In this document: piece by piece, positions 50,255 to 59,274 of the stretch
How positions within the stretch are numbered: the first letter of the stretch is position 1
Layout: every line of letters begins with the position of its first letter
Assembly (NCBI RefSeq): GCF_039595395.1
Contig: NZ_JBCNLP010000001.1
Coordinates: 3,658,001 to 3,722,000 of the forward strand
Length of the DNA: 64,000 nt
Direction: 5' to 3'
Source: Novosphingobium sp.
GTDB lineage: Bacteria; Pseudomonadota; Alphaproteobacteria; Sphingomonadales; Sphingomonadaceae
Program-made: the position numbers and the translations under genes
The notes under the pieces: generated by a model
What the model saw: the letters and a program-made list of their open reading frames with translations, nothing else
Databases searched by the model: none
What the model was told of the DNA's origin: nothing

Positions 50255-51542
50255 TCAGTCGGCGAAGGGATCGCGGACCAGAATCGTATCCTCACGCTCG
50301 GGGCTGGTGGAGACCAGCGCCACCGGCGTCTCGATCAGTTCCTGCACGCGCTGGATGTACTTGATCGCCTGAGCGGGCAGATCGGCCCAGCTACGCGCAC
50401 CGGCCGTGGTGCCCTGCCAGCCATCCATTTCCTCATAGATCGGCTCGACATTGGCCTGATCGGCGGCGTGCGCGGGGAAATAATCCAGCACCTTGCCGTT
50501 CAAACGGTAGCCGGTGCAGATCTTCACCTTCTCCAACCCGTCGAGCACGTCCACCTTGGTCAGCGCAATGCCGGTCACCCGAAATGGCGCAAGACTGGCG
50601 CACCAGCACGGCATCGAACCAGCCGCAGCGACGCTTGCGGCCCGTGACGGTGCCGAATTCATGGCCACGCTCGCCCAGGCGCTGGCCGGTTTCGTCCTCC
50701 AGCTCGGTGGGGAACGGACCCGAACCCACGCGGGTGGTGTAGGCCTTCACGATGCCCAGCACAAAGCCGGTCGCGCTGGGACCCAGGCCCGAACCCGAAG
50801 CCGCCGTGCCCGACACGGTGTTGGACGAGGTCACAAAGGGATAGGTACCGTGATCGACATCGAGCAGCACGCCCTGCGCGCCCTCGAACAGGATGCGGGC
50901 GCCGGCTTTCTTCACCGAATTCAGACGCTTCCACACCGGCTGCGCGTACTGCAGCACCGAAGGCGCGATCTCGCGCAGCTCGTTCAGCAGCGCCTCGCGG
51001 TCGACCGGGGGCTGGCCGAAACCGGCGCGCAGCGCGTCATGATGCGCACACAGACGGTCCAGCTGGGCCTCCAGAGCATCGAGATGCGCCAGATCGCAGA
51101 CGCGGATCGCGCGGCGGCCGACCTTGTCCTCATAGGCCGGGCCAATGCCGCGACCGGTGGTGCCGATCTTGCCCGAACCGGCAGCGGCCTCACGCATCAC
51201 GTCCAGCTCGCGGTGGACGGAAAGGATCAGCGGGCAGTTCTCGGCGATGGCGAAGTTTTCGGTGTTGATGACAACGCCCTGGCCTTCCAGCTTCTCGATC
51301 TCGGCCTTCAGGTGCCACGGATCGAGCACCACGCCATTGCCGATGATCGAAAGCGTGCCCGTCACGATGCCCGAAGGCAGCAGGCTCAGCTTGTAGACCT
51401 TCTCGCCCACCACCAGCGTATGGCCGGCGTTATGGCCGCCCTGAAAACGCACGACGGCGTCCGCGCGCGCGGCCAGCCAGTCGACGATTTTGCCCTTGCC
51501 CTCATCGCCCCACTGGGCGCCGATCACGGTCACATTTGCCAT
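50255..51542 (-). pseudogene. purA: Adenylosuccinate synthetase, frameshifted as read
   Basis: PurA joins IMP and aspartate with GTP in AMP synthesis. The first 320 residues are normal (VTVIGAQWGDEGKGKIVDWL, GGHNAGHT, TTGRGIGPAYEDK, KRRCGWFDAVLVRQSCAISG). At about 50578-50583 the frame changes: VTGIALTKVDVLDGLEKVKICTGY to STSPEREDTILVRDPFAD continues in another frame to 50255. The combined length, about 429 aa, is normal. The gene is essential in most media and every part of the sequence is conserved, so a sequencing or assembly error of one or two bases is the best explanation. Confidence 0.9.
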
Positions 51543-51768
51543 GGATAGAATCCCTCACCCTGCCAGGTGGACCCGGAAGCGCCCTTCGACAGGACTCGGC
51601 GCAGCGGGTGGATCAGACGGGCGCGTCAAAGCGGCGGCCCGGATATGCGCGGTGGCCGTTAGAGGGCCGGGCCGGAACCGTCAACCCCAAGCAGACAGGT
51701 GCTGGTGCAAGACCGGCCTTGCGCATAGATTGCGCTCAACATTGGGTTCGCCAGGGGAAGCCGACATC

Positions 51769-52710
51769 ATGCCATCAAGGATGCGCAAAACCGCCGTGCC
51801 GATGGCTGCCGCTCTGGCCGTGGGGCTGATTCTGCCACTGGCTGCGCAAGCGCAGATGCTCGGCCCCGGCATGCTGGCGCGCGGGTTGATGCGCAACCGT
51901 CAGGCGATGGGAACCTTGGCGCCGCCCGCCCCGCCACATCAGACGCTGACCTATGGTCATGGCCAGTCTTACGATTTCTATCCACCGCTTCATCCCGCTG
52001 GCCCCACGCCGCTGGTCCTTTTCGTCCATGGCGGCGCCTGGAGTCGCGGCAGCAAGGATACGGCGACCGGGCCATGGAAAGCCCCGCATTACACAGCGGA
52101 AGGGTATGCCTTCGCCTCCATCGACTATCGCCTTGTGCCCAAGGCGCGCGTGGAGGATCAGGCCGCTGATGTCGCCCATGCCCTGAGTGCCATCCTGCAC
52201 GACGCCGACCGCCTTGGCGTGGACCGTCACCGCATCGTGCTGATGGGCCATAGCGCCGGGGCGCAACTGGTGGCGCTGGTGGGCACAGACGAAAGCTATT
52301 TGAAGGCGCAGGGCCTGTCCTTTGCCGATCTGGCCGGGGTTATCCCGATCGACGGCGCGGCTTATGATATCCCCAAGCAGATGGAGACCTCCGGCGCCTA
52401 TATGGGCGCGCGCTATGACCAGGCTTTCGGCACCGATCCCGCGCGGCAAAGGGCTCTATCGGCCACCTTCCATGCCGAGGCGCCCAATGCGCCGCGCTTC
52501 CTGCTGCTGCATGTGCAGCGGCCCGATGGTGTTGCCCAGGCGCAGGAGTTGGCGGAAGCGTTACGGGCTGGCGGGGCTTCGGTGGAAATCCAGGGCTTCC
52601 CTGGCACCGGGTTGATGGGCCATCTGGCGATCAATCAGCGGCTGGGCGATCCATCCTATGAGGTGACGCCTGTAGTGGATGAATGGTTGAAGAAGGTTTT
52701 TGGGAAGTAG
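51769..52710 (+). CDS. Alpha/beta hydrolase, exported
   Basis: The start is taken at the ATG at 51769 (MPSRMRKTAVPMAAALAVG), giving 313 aa with a clear signal peptide (AALAVGLILPLAAQAQ). The frame continues to 51490 with nothing protein-like. The fold is esterase/lipase type: HGGAWSRG for the oxyanion hole and GHSAGAQ for the nucleophile Ser; the catalytic His is probably in LMGHLAINQ. Possible substrates are short-chain esters. It stands alone between purA and hisZ. Repeat copy B follows its stop. Confidence 0.82.
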   Translation: MPSRMRKTAVPMAAALAVGLILPLAAQAQMLGPGMLARGLMRNRQAMGTLAPPAPPHQTLTYGHGQSYDFYPPLHPAGPTPLVLFVHGGAWSRGSKDTATGPWKAPHYTAEGYAFASIDYRLVPKARVEDQAADVAHALSAILHDADRLGVDRHRIVLMGHSAGAQLVALVGTDESYLKAQGLSFADLAGVIPIDGAAYDIPKQMETSGAYMGARYDQAFGTDPARQRALSATFHAEAPNAPRFLLLHVQRPDGVAQAQELAEALRAGGASVEIQGFPGTGLMGHLAINQRLGDPSYEVTPVVDEWLKKVFGK

Positions 52711-52721
52711 GAAGGATAGAT

Positions 52722-52928
52722 GCGAGGGTGTTACACCCTCGCGCTCCCTTTAATGTCTACGTTGCACTTCGGGTTCAGCCAAGGCACTTAGCTTGCCGCG
52801 CCGCAGGCAGGAAATCAAAGCCTGCGGCGCCTTTGGTGGCGCAGGTAGAGAGGTTAGGCGCAAGGCTTCGGCGCCCCTACCCTATCGTCGGGAGACGTTC
52901 TGGGAGCGCGAGGGGGTAACCCCCTCGC
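52722..52928. repeat. Intergenic hairpin repeat, copy B
   Basis: The element is 207 bp. The left hairpin is GCGAGGGTG, TTA, CACCCTCGC (52722-52742), the right one GCGAGGGGG, TAA, CCCCCTCGC (52908-52928). The ends, including CGCTCCC next to the left hairpin and GGGAGC next to the right, are inverted repeats of each other. The inside holds shorter inverted repeats around GCCTGCGGCG. It fills the gap between the convergent hydrolase and hisZ genes and can serve as a two-way terminator. Confidence 0.85.
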
Positions 52929-52938
52929 ACCTTCTTTT

Positions 52939-54060
52939 TCAGACTTCCTGAACAGCCCCAGCCACCAACTGGTGAGTGCAACCCAGAGCCACAGCATCAT
53001 CGCTCTCGCTCAAGGCTGCCACGGTGCGCCACTCAGCGCGCAGCGCAGCCGCCACGGCAGCATCATGTCCCAAGGGCAGGAACAGCAGCGGGCGCGGCGC
53101 TTCCTGCGCGGCCAGAGCAGCGATCAGCGGATCAGGATAGAGCGAGAAGCCCGTCGCGGGCTCCGGCGCGGCGCCGGCTGGGCCGAGGATGCGATAGGTG
53201 CCACCGCGACCGACATAGCCGCGCAGGCCATCGGCGAAGATCGTAAAGCCGAACCAGCTCTGGTACTCGAAGCCGTGACGCTCGGTGGGGTCAAGCGTCA
53301 GGCGGGCGGCATCGCCCACACGGGCGGCGATAAGGCGCAGAGCGGCGATGCGGTCATCCAGCATGCCGCCGACATCCAGTGCGGAGAGGCGTTCGATGGC
53401 GCTATCGAGCGGCCCCGTGGCATAGAGCAGCGGCAGATAGGCCTGACCGCCAGCAGCAGCCAGAGCGCCCGCATCCTTGGAATCCAGCGCGGCGCGCACG
53501 GCATCGCGGGCTTCCGGCGACAGAGGCAGCGGGCCAGCAGCCAGATCGTCGATCAGATCGGGCATGGTGAAATCGACCGAAATGCCCTGAGCGCCAGCCG
53601 CCGCCAGCGCCTCGACCGCCACGGCAACCACCTCGGCGGCGGCGGCGACGCTGTCGCTGCCGATCAGCTCGGCACCGAGTTGCAGGCGTTCACGCACCGG
53701 GTCGAGGCCGTCGCCCTTGATGGTCAGAACCTGGCCATTGTAGCACAGGCGCAGCGGGCGGGCCTGCGCGGCCATGCGCGTCGCGGCGATGCGGCCCACC
53801 TGAGGCGTCACGTCGCTGCGCATCGCCATCATGCGCAAGGACGCCGGATCGACAAAGCGGAACATGCGGCGCGACTGAATGCCCGCCATGCGGCTGGCCA
53901 GCGACTGCTCGAACTCGATGCTGGGGGGCTGGACGCGGTCGTATCCATGCGCGTCCATCACATCCATGATGGCGCGGGTGATGCGCGTTGCAGCAGCCGT
54001 CGCCTGCGGCAGACGGTCCTCAAGCCCCTCGGGCAGCAGATCTCGGGTCGTGTCGTTCAT
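52939..54060 (-). CDS. hisZ: ATP phosphoribosyltransferase regulatory subunit
   Basis: HisZ is a histidyl-tRNA synthetase paralogue that lacks aminoacylation activity and is needed by the short HisG for histidine synthesis. Evidence in the 373-aa protein includes LLPEGLEDRLPQATAAATRI, FVDPASLRMMAMRSDVTPQVGRIAATR, YNGQVLTI and YYQSWFGF-like EYQSWFGFTIF. Class II core motifs are present, but the signature for tRNA ligase activity is altered. The ATG at 54060 is supported by length. In other sphingomonads hisZ adjoins purA as well. Confidence 0.92.
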   Translation of the reverse strand: MNDTTRDLLPEGLEDRLPQATAAATRITRAIMDVMDAHGYDRVQPPSIEFEQSLASRMAGIQSRRMFRFVDPASLRMMAMRSDVTPQVGRIAATRMAAQARPLRLCYNGQVLTIKGDGLDPVRERLQLGAELIGSDSVAAAAEVVAVAVEALAAAGAQGISVDFTMPDLIDDLAAGPLPLSPEARDAVRAALDSKDAGALAAAGGQAYLPLLYATGPLDSAIERLSALDVGGMLDDRIAALRLIAARVGDAARLTLDPTERHGFEYQSWFGFTIFADGLRGYVGRGGTYRILGPAGAAPEPATGFSLYPDPLIAALAAQEAPRPLLFLPLGHDAAVAAALRAEWRTVAALSESDDAVALGCTHQLVAGAVQEV

Positions 54061-54119
54061 GATGGGGCGGGCTTTAGCGTTGGTTTAAGGTTGGGGGAAG
54101 GGAAGAAAGAAAAGAAGGT

Positions 54120-54323
54120 GCGAGGGTGTTACACCCTCGCGCTCCCATAACGTCTTCCGGCGATGGGACAGTGGTGCCGAAACGAAGCGGCCAACCTCTC
54201 CACCTGCGCGGCCTATGGCGCCGCAGGCAACAAGTCCTGCCTGCGGCGCGGCGACCTTGCTCGATGGCCGAACCCGATGCGCAACGCAGACATGAAAGGG
54301 AGCGCGAGGGCGATGGCCCTCGC
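54120..54323. repeat. Intergenic hairpin repeat, copy C (inverted)
   Basis: The element is 204 bp and reads in the opposite direction to B and D: the interior GCGCAGGTGGAGAGGTTGGC of its complement matches the right part of copies B and D. The hairpins are at 54120-54140 and 54304-54323. It lies between the serA stop and the hisZ start. Confidence 0.82.
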
Positions 54324-54399
54324 ATGTCCTCTTGTTCTTAAAAGAAAAGGCGGAGCCTTCCGACCCCACCTTCCCTTAACTCACAAACTAACGTTCAGA

Positions 54400-55983
54400 T
54401 CAGAACGCCAGCCCTTTCACGCGCTTCACGCCGGGCAGCTTGCCGGCGGCGTCCAGCACGCCTTCCGCCACCGGGCTGTCGACCGAGAGCAGCAGCACCG
54501 CCTCGCCACCGGCCTCGCGGCGGCCCAGGTTGAAGGTGCCAATGTTGATGCCGTTCTCGCCAAGGAGCGTACCGATGCGGCCGATGAAGCCGGGGGCGTC
54601 CTCGTTGACGATGTACATCATGTTGCCGGTCAGTTCGGCTTCGACCTTGATGCCGAAGAGTTCGACCAGACGCGGCTCGGCGTTGCTGAACAGCGTACCG
54701 GCCACCGAGCGCTCGCCGGCCTCGGTCTTCACCGAGACGCGGATCAGCGTGTGGTAGTCGCCGGTCTTTTCGGTCTTCACTTCGCGCACTTCAAGGCCGC
54801 GCTCCTTGGCGAGGAACGGAGCGTTGACCATGTTCACCGTGGCCGACTGCACGCGCAGGAAACCGGCCAGAACGGCGGCCACGATGGGCTTGGCGTTCAG
54901 CTCGGCGGCGGCGCCTTCGGTGTGGATCGAGATGCGGGCGACGGCGCTGGTGGTCAGCTGGCCGACCAGCGAACCGAGGTGCTCGGCCAGAGCCATGTAG
55001 GGCTTGAGGCGCGGGGCTTCCTCGGCCGAGAGCGACGGCATGTTCAGAGCGTTGGTGACACCGCCGGTGGTCAGATATTCGCCAAGCTGCTCGGCAACCT
55101 GCAGGGCCACGTTGACCTGGGCTTCGGTGGTCGAAGCGCCCAGATGCGGGGTGCAGATGAAGTTCTTGGTGCCGAACAGCGGCGAGTCCTTGGCGGGCTC
55201 GGTCTGGAACACGTCGAGGGCGGCGCCGGCGATATGGCCCGAATCAAGGCCTGCCTTCAGCGCGGCTTCGTCAATCAGGCCACCGCGGGCGCAGTTGACG
55301 ATGCGGACACCCTTCTTGGTCTTGGCCAGATTTTCCGCCGAGAGGATGTTCTTGGTGTCGGCGGTCAGCGGCGTGTGCAGCGTGATGAAGTCGGCGCGGG
55401 CCAGCAGCGTGTCGAGGTCAGCCTTTTCGACGCCGATTTCCACGGCGCGCTCGGGCGTCAGGAAGGGATCGAAGGCCACGACCTTCATCTTCAGGCCCAG
55501 CGCGCGGCTGGCAACGATGGAACCGATGTTACCGGCACCGATCAGGCCCAGCGTCTTGCCGGTGACTTCCACGCCCATGAAGCCGTTCTTCGGCCACAGG
55601 CCCTGCTGGGTCTGCTCATTGGCTTCGGGGATCTGGCGGGCCAGGGCGAAGATCATCGCGATGGCGTGTTCGGCGGTGGTGATCGAGTTGCCGAAAGGCG
55701 TGTTCATCACGACAACGCCCTTGGCGCTGGCGTAAGGAATATCAACGTTATCAACGCCGATACCGGCGCGACCGATCACCTTCAGGTTGGTGGCGGCGTC
55801 GAGGATTTCCTTGGTCACCTTGGTCGAGCTGCGGATGGCCAGACCATCATAGTCGCCGATGCGGGCGATCAGCTGTTCGGGGGTTTCGCCGGTGATGACA
55901 TCGACGTCGCAGCCCAGCTCTTCGAAAATGCGGGCGGCGTTGGGGTCCATCTTGTCGGAAATAAGAACGCGGGGCTTGGTCAT
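54400..55983 (-). CDS. serA: D-3-phosphoglycerate dehydrogenase
   Basis: This 527-aa long-form enzyme oxidises 3-phosphoglycerate, the first step of serine synthesis. The N-terminal catalytic and NAD domains have GLIGAGNIGS, RAGIGVDNVDI, HTPLTADTKNI, NCARGGLIDEAAL and CTPHLGASTTEAQ with the catalytic His. The intervening domain and the C-terminal ACT domain (MMYIVNEDAPGFIGRIGTLLGENGINI) are complete. It forms an operon with serC, 78 nt downstream of its stop, both under the serC leader. Confidence 0.97.
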   Translation of the reverse strand: MTKPRVLISDKMDPNAARIFEELGCDVDVITGETPEQLIARIGDYDGLAIRSSTKVTKEILDAATNLKVIGRAGIGVDNVDIPYASAKGVVVMNTPFGNSITTAEHAIAMIFALARQIPEANEQTQQGLWPKNGFMGVEVTGKTLGLIGAGNIGSIVASRALGLKMKVVAFDPFLTPERAVEIGVEKADLDTLLARADFITLHTPLTADTKNILSAENLAKTKKGVRIVNCARGGLIDEAALKAGLDSGHIAGAALDVFQTEPAKDSPLFGTKNFICTPHLGASTTEAQVNVALQVAEQLGEYLTTGGVTNALNMPSLSAEEAPRLKPYMALAEHLGSLVGQLTTSAVARISIHTEGAAAELNAKPIVAAVLAGFLRVQSATVNMVNAPFLAKERGLEVREVKTEKTGDYHTLIRVSVKTEAGERSVAGTLFSNAEPRLVELFGIKVEAELTGNMMYIVNEDAPGFIGRIGTLLGENGINIGTFNLGRREAGGEAVLLLSVDSPVAEGVLDAAGKLPGVKRVKGLAF

Positions 55984-56061
55984 GGGAAGTCCTTCCTCAT
56001 GCGGAATATCGCTGTGTTCAGGGGATGTGGCGGCGCGGGTTCTCGCGCCGCCAGATATGCG

Positions 56062-57198
56062 TCAGGCTGCGACGGTCGCCTTGACCGAGGCATAGGCATA
56101 ATCGAGCCAGGGGCCCAGCGCCTCGATGTCCTCGACATTGACGGTGGCGCCGCACCAGATGCGCAGGCCCGCCGGGGCATCGCGATAGCCCGCGATGTCG
56201 TAAGCGGCGTCTTCCTTTTCGAGGATGGCGGCAAACTTCTTGATGAAGTCGGCGTCGGCGCCCTCAACGGTGAGGCAGACCGAGGTCTTCGAGCGGGTGC
56301 CCTTGTCGACAGCGAGATGGCCCAGCCAGTCACGTTCGGCAACGATCTTGTCCAGCGCGTTGGCGTTGGCGGTGCAGCGCGCCTGAAGACCCTTCAGGCC
56401 GCCTTCCGACTTGGCCCATTCCAGCGCGAAGATCGCATCTTCCACGGCCAGCATCGAGGGCGTGTTGATGGTCTCGCCCTTGAAGATGCCCTCGGCCAGC
56501 TTGCCCTTCGAGACAAGGCGGAACACCTTGGGCAGCGGACGGTCGGGGGTGAAGTTTTCCAGACGCTCGACAGCGCGGGGGCCCAGGATCAGCACGCCAT
56601 GGCCGCCCTCACCACCCAGCACCTTCTGCCAGGAGAAGGTGGCAACGTCGATCTTGGTCCAGTCGATGTCATAAGCGAAAACGGCGCTGGTGGCGTCGGC
56701 GAAGCTCAGGCCCTCGCGGTCGGCGGGGATCCACTCGGCGTCGGGCACGCGCACGCCGCTGGTGGTGCCGTTCCAGGTGAAGAGCACGTCGTTCGTCCAG
56801 TCGACCTTGTCCAGATCGGGGATCTGGCCGTAATCGGCGCGGACGACCGTGGCGTCCAGCTTGAGCTGCTTGACGGCATCCGTCACCCAGCCTTCGCCGA
56901 AGCTTTCCCAGGCCAGAGCGGTGACTTCGCGGGCGCCCAGCATGGTCCACATGGCCATTTCGAAGGCGCCGGTGTCCGAACCGGGCACGATACCGATGCG
57001 ATGGGTGTCAGGCAGACCGAGCAGCTCGCGCATCAGGTCGATGCTGTACTGCAGACGCGTCTTGCCGATCTTGGCGCGATGCGAGCGACCGAGCGATGCG
57101 GTGGCGAGCTTTTCGGGAGAAAACGTTGGCGGCTTAGCGCAAGGGCCCGACGAGAAAAAAGGACGAGCGGGTTTGGTAGCCGGAATAGTAACAGTCAT
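56062..57198 (-). CDS. serC: Phosphoserine aminotransferase
   Basis: The start is taken at the ATG at 57198 (MTVTIPATKPARPFFSSGP), giving 378 aa; the frame stays open to 57393. It is the alphaproteobacterial form with SSGPCAKPPTFSPEKL, the IVPGSDTGAFEMAMWTMLG region and the PLP lysine in TFSWQKVLGGEGGHG. It makes 3-phosphoserine from 3-phosphohydroxypyruvate and glutamate. It is first in the serC-serA operon and is preceded by a structured leader. Confidence 0.96.
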   Translation of the reverse strand: MTVTIPATKPARPFFSSGPCAKPPTFSPEKLATASLGRSHRAKIGKTRLQYSIDLMRELLGLPDTHRIGIVPGSDTGAFEMAMWTMLGAREVTALAWESFGEGWVTDAVKQLKLDATVVRADYGQIPDLDKVDWTNDVLFTWNGTTSGVRVPDAEWIPADREGLSFADATSAVFAYDIDWTKIDVATFSWQKVLGGEGGHGVLILGPRAVERLENFTPDRPLPKVFRLVSKGKLAEGIFKGETINTPSMLAVEDAIFALEWAKSEGGLKGLQARCTANANALDKIVAERDWLGHLAVDKGTRSKTSVCLTVEGADADFIKKFAAILEKEDAAYDIAGYRDAPAGLRIWCGATVNVEDIEALGPWLDYAYASVKATVAA

Positions 57199-57250
57199 GT
57201 AGACTCTCCTCACAGAGAGCACGCGCGGCGTTGGGACCGCGTGGCCCGGC
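57199..57250 (-). ncRNA. serC-type leader RNA
   Basis: On the minus strand two hairpins precede the serC ATG: CGCGG, loop TCCCAACG, CCGCG (57241-57224) and CTCTC, loop TGTGAG, GAGAG (57219-57204). The second includes the GAGGAGAG ribosome site. This layout, and the location in front of serC of an alphaproteobacterium, match the described serC motif, thought to control serC translation. Assigned from memory of the motif, not by a covariance search. Confidence 0.6.
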
Positions 57251-57387
57251 GCCGCTTCTAAGGGCAACCGAAGCGAAGTCAACCCGCCTTCGACGAAGCG
57301 AAACGAAAAATCGCAAGGGTTCCAGAGCAACATTGTTACGCGCACTCTGCAATAATATGTTAACCATTCCTGCCGCATGTTAACCAT

Positions 57388-58092
57388 ATGCACCCGTGGC
57401 CAGCCTCCCCCCGGCGCCGCCCAAGCGGCAAACTCCCCCCCATTCGCTGCGCTGTCAGCGCCTTATCCGCGCTGGCGCTGGCCGCCTGCTCGTCCGCGCC
57501 GCAAGCACCGCCGACACCCCGGCGCACCACCAACAACTGGTCGCCCGCGCCCGCATACAACAGCTGTCTGGCGGACCTCGGCAACAAGGAAGCCACCTTC
57601 ACCCCCCTGCCCGACCAGTATTTCGGCGCAGGCTGCTCGAACATCCAGACGGTGAAATTGCTCTCCGTGCGCGGCGACTATTCCGCGCTGGGCATCACCA
57701 ACCTCGGCCCCGTCACCTGCCGCCTTGCCGACGCCTTCGCCGGCTGGGCCCGCTATGGCGTGGACCGCGCCGCGCGCCAGATCCTGGGTAGCCAACTGGT
57801 GCGAATCGAAACCATGGGCAGCTACAGTTGCCGCAACGTGGCGGGCAGCGATCATCGCTCGGGCCATGCCACCGCCAGCGCCATCGACGTCTCCGGCTTC
57901 GTGCTGGCCGATGGACGGCGCGTGTCAGTGCTGGGCCAGTGGAACGCCGGGACGCCTCAGGAGCGCGAGTTCCTGCGCGTGATCCACACCAGTGCCTGTC
58001 GGAGATTCGGGATGGTGCTGGGGCCGGATTACAATGCGGCTCACCGCAATCACTTTCATGTGGAAGCGGTCGATTCGCATTTTTGCCGGTAG
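57388..58092 (+). CDS. Extensin-like family lipoprotein
   Basis: This 234-aa protein has a lipoprotein signal (CAVSALSALALAACSS, Cys in LAACSS). The mature part has the extensin-like C-terminal domain with several cysteines and the histidine pattern SDHRSGHATASAIDVSGF and HRNHFHVEAV, as in LAS-type zinc peptidases. It is likely periplasmic and may act on peptidoglycan. The start ATG at 57388 is close to the start of serC on the other strand (190 bp). Repeat copy D follows. Confidence 0.85.
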   Translation: MHPWPASPRRRPSGKLPPIRCAVSALSALALAACSSAPQAPPTPRRTTNNWSPAPAYNSCLADLGNKEATFTPLPDQYFGAGCSNIQTVKLLSVRGDYSALGITNLGPVTCRLADAFAGWARYGVDRAARQILGSQLVRIETMGSYSCRNVAGSDHRSGHATASAIDVSGFVLADGRRVSVLGQWNAGTPQEREFLRVIHTSACRRFGMVLGPDYNAAHRNHFHVEAVDSHFCR

Positions 58093-58114
58093 GGGTTTGA
58101 AGAAAAAGGGAAAT

Positions 58115-58349
58115 GCGAGGGTGTTACACCCTCGCGCTCCCATTAGTGTCTGCGTGGCGCATTGGGTTCGGCCATAGGGCAACGTCGCTGCGCCGCAGGC
58201 TGATGCTCCCCGCTCTGCGTTGTCGATCCATGATTCGATTGCCTGCGGTGCCTTATGTCGCGCAGGTGGAGAGCCTTGGCGCACCATTTCGGCGCCCGTG
58301 CCCTTTCGTCGGAAGACGTCATGGGAGCGCGAGGGGGTAACCCCCTCGC
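58115..58349. repeat. Intergenic hairpin repeat, copy D
   Basis: The element is 235 bp. The left hairpin is at 58115-58135 (GCGAGGGTG, TTA, CACCCTCGC) and the right at 58329-58349 (GCGAGGGGG, TAA, CCCCCTCGC). The ends are followed or preceded by CGCTCCCATTA and GTCATGGGAGC, mutually inverted. The inside has GCCTGCGG palindromes and GCGCAGGTGGAGAG, shared with B and C. It lies between convergent genes, again as a two-way terminator. Confidence 0.87.
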
Positions 58350-58368
58350 ATCTTTCTTCCTTCAAATC

Positions 58369-59112
58369 TTACCTTGCGTGAAAAGGATAATCCGGCAGCC
58401 CGTCCAGCGCCGCCCGCAGCGCCTCGCCCCATCCGGCGCTCAAGCTGCGATACCATGGATCGGACTCCGTAATCCGCACCTCATGCAGCGGTTCGAACTT
58501 GTCCTTCGCCACCACCAGCAGGTCCAGCGGCATGCCGACCGACAGGTTTGCCTTCAGGGTCGAATCGAAGCTGACCATCATCAGCTTCACCGCATCCTCG
58601 AAGTTCATGGTGCGGTCGTATCCGCGCAGGATGATGGGGCGGCCGTATTTGGTCTCACCGATCTGGAAGAAGGGCGTGTCGAAGCTGGCCTCGATGAAAT
58701 TGCCCTCGGGGTAGATCAGGTAGAGGTGCATCCCCATGCCCTTGATCTGCCCGGCCAGGATCAGCGTGGCGCCGAACTGGCCCGAGGCTTCCGGGCCATT
58801 GTCCTCGTCGCGATCGGCGATGGTTTCGCGCAGCAGCTTGCCGACATGCTCGGCCATGGCGAACATGGTGGGCAGTTGCAGCAGGTCGTTCTTGCGGTCG
58901 GCGCGAGCCTTGTTGCGCTCTTCGAGGCGGGCGACGACGGCCTGCGTGGTGGCGAGGTTGCCGCTGGTCATCAGCGCGACCATGCGCTCGCCGGGCACGG
59001 ACCAGCTGTGCATCTTGCGGAAGGTGGAAATGTTGTCGACGCCCGAATTGGTGCGGGTGTCGCTCATCAGCACGAGCCCGGCATCCAGCATCATGCCAAC
59101 ACAATAGGTCAT
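58369..59112 (-). CDS. Anbu-type proteasome-like peptidase
   Basis: This 247-aa protein is an Ntn-hydrolase of the Anbu family (ancestral beta subunit of the proteasome). It begins MTYCVGMMLDAGLVLMSDTRTNSG, with Thr2 as the expected nucleophile after Met removal, the Asp in SDTRTN and Lys in FRKMHSW as partners. Anbu assembles into a helical ring and its substrate is debated. It is the last gene of a four-gene set (ATP-grasp, alpha-E, transglutaminase, Anbu), a well-known conserved cluster, separated from the preceding gene by 162 nt. Confidence 0.9.
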   Translation of the reverse strand: MTYCVGMMLDAGLVLMSDTRTNSGVDNISTFRKMHSWSVPGERMVALMTSGNLATTQAVVARLEERNKARADRKNDLLQLPTMFAMAEHVGKLLRETIADRDEDNGPEASGQFGATLILAGQIKGMGMHLYLIYPEGNFIEASFDTPFFQIGETKYGRPIILRGYDRTMNFEDAVKLMMVSFDSTLKANLSVGMPLDLLVVAKDKFEPLHEVRITESDPWYRSLSAGWGEALRAALDGLPDYPFHAR

Positions 59113-59274
59113 TGTACGTTCCTGTTGCCGCCAGTCACGACCCGGCGTCGATTCGTTTCGCCGGTTTGCTGGGCATTCGATCCAGCCGCGTCAAGCATAG
59201 AGGCGCGCATTTAACACCGCTTGCCGTAGCCGGATCGGGCAATTTACAGAGGTGTCAGCGACTTAGGCGGCACA

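Noticed and set aside
54163..57261. Open frame of 1032 codons on the plus strand
   Set aside because: It is antisense to serA and serC, which are certain. The translation is rich in Gly, Asp and His in the manner of GC-rich shadow frames.
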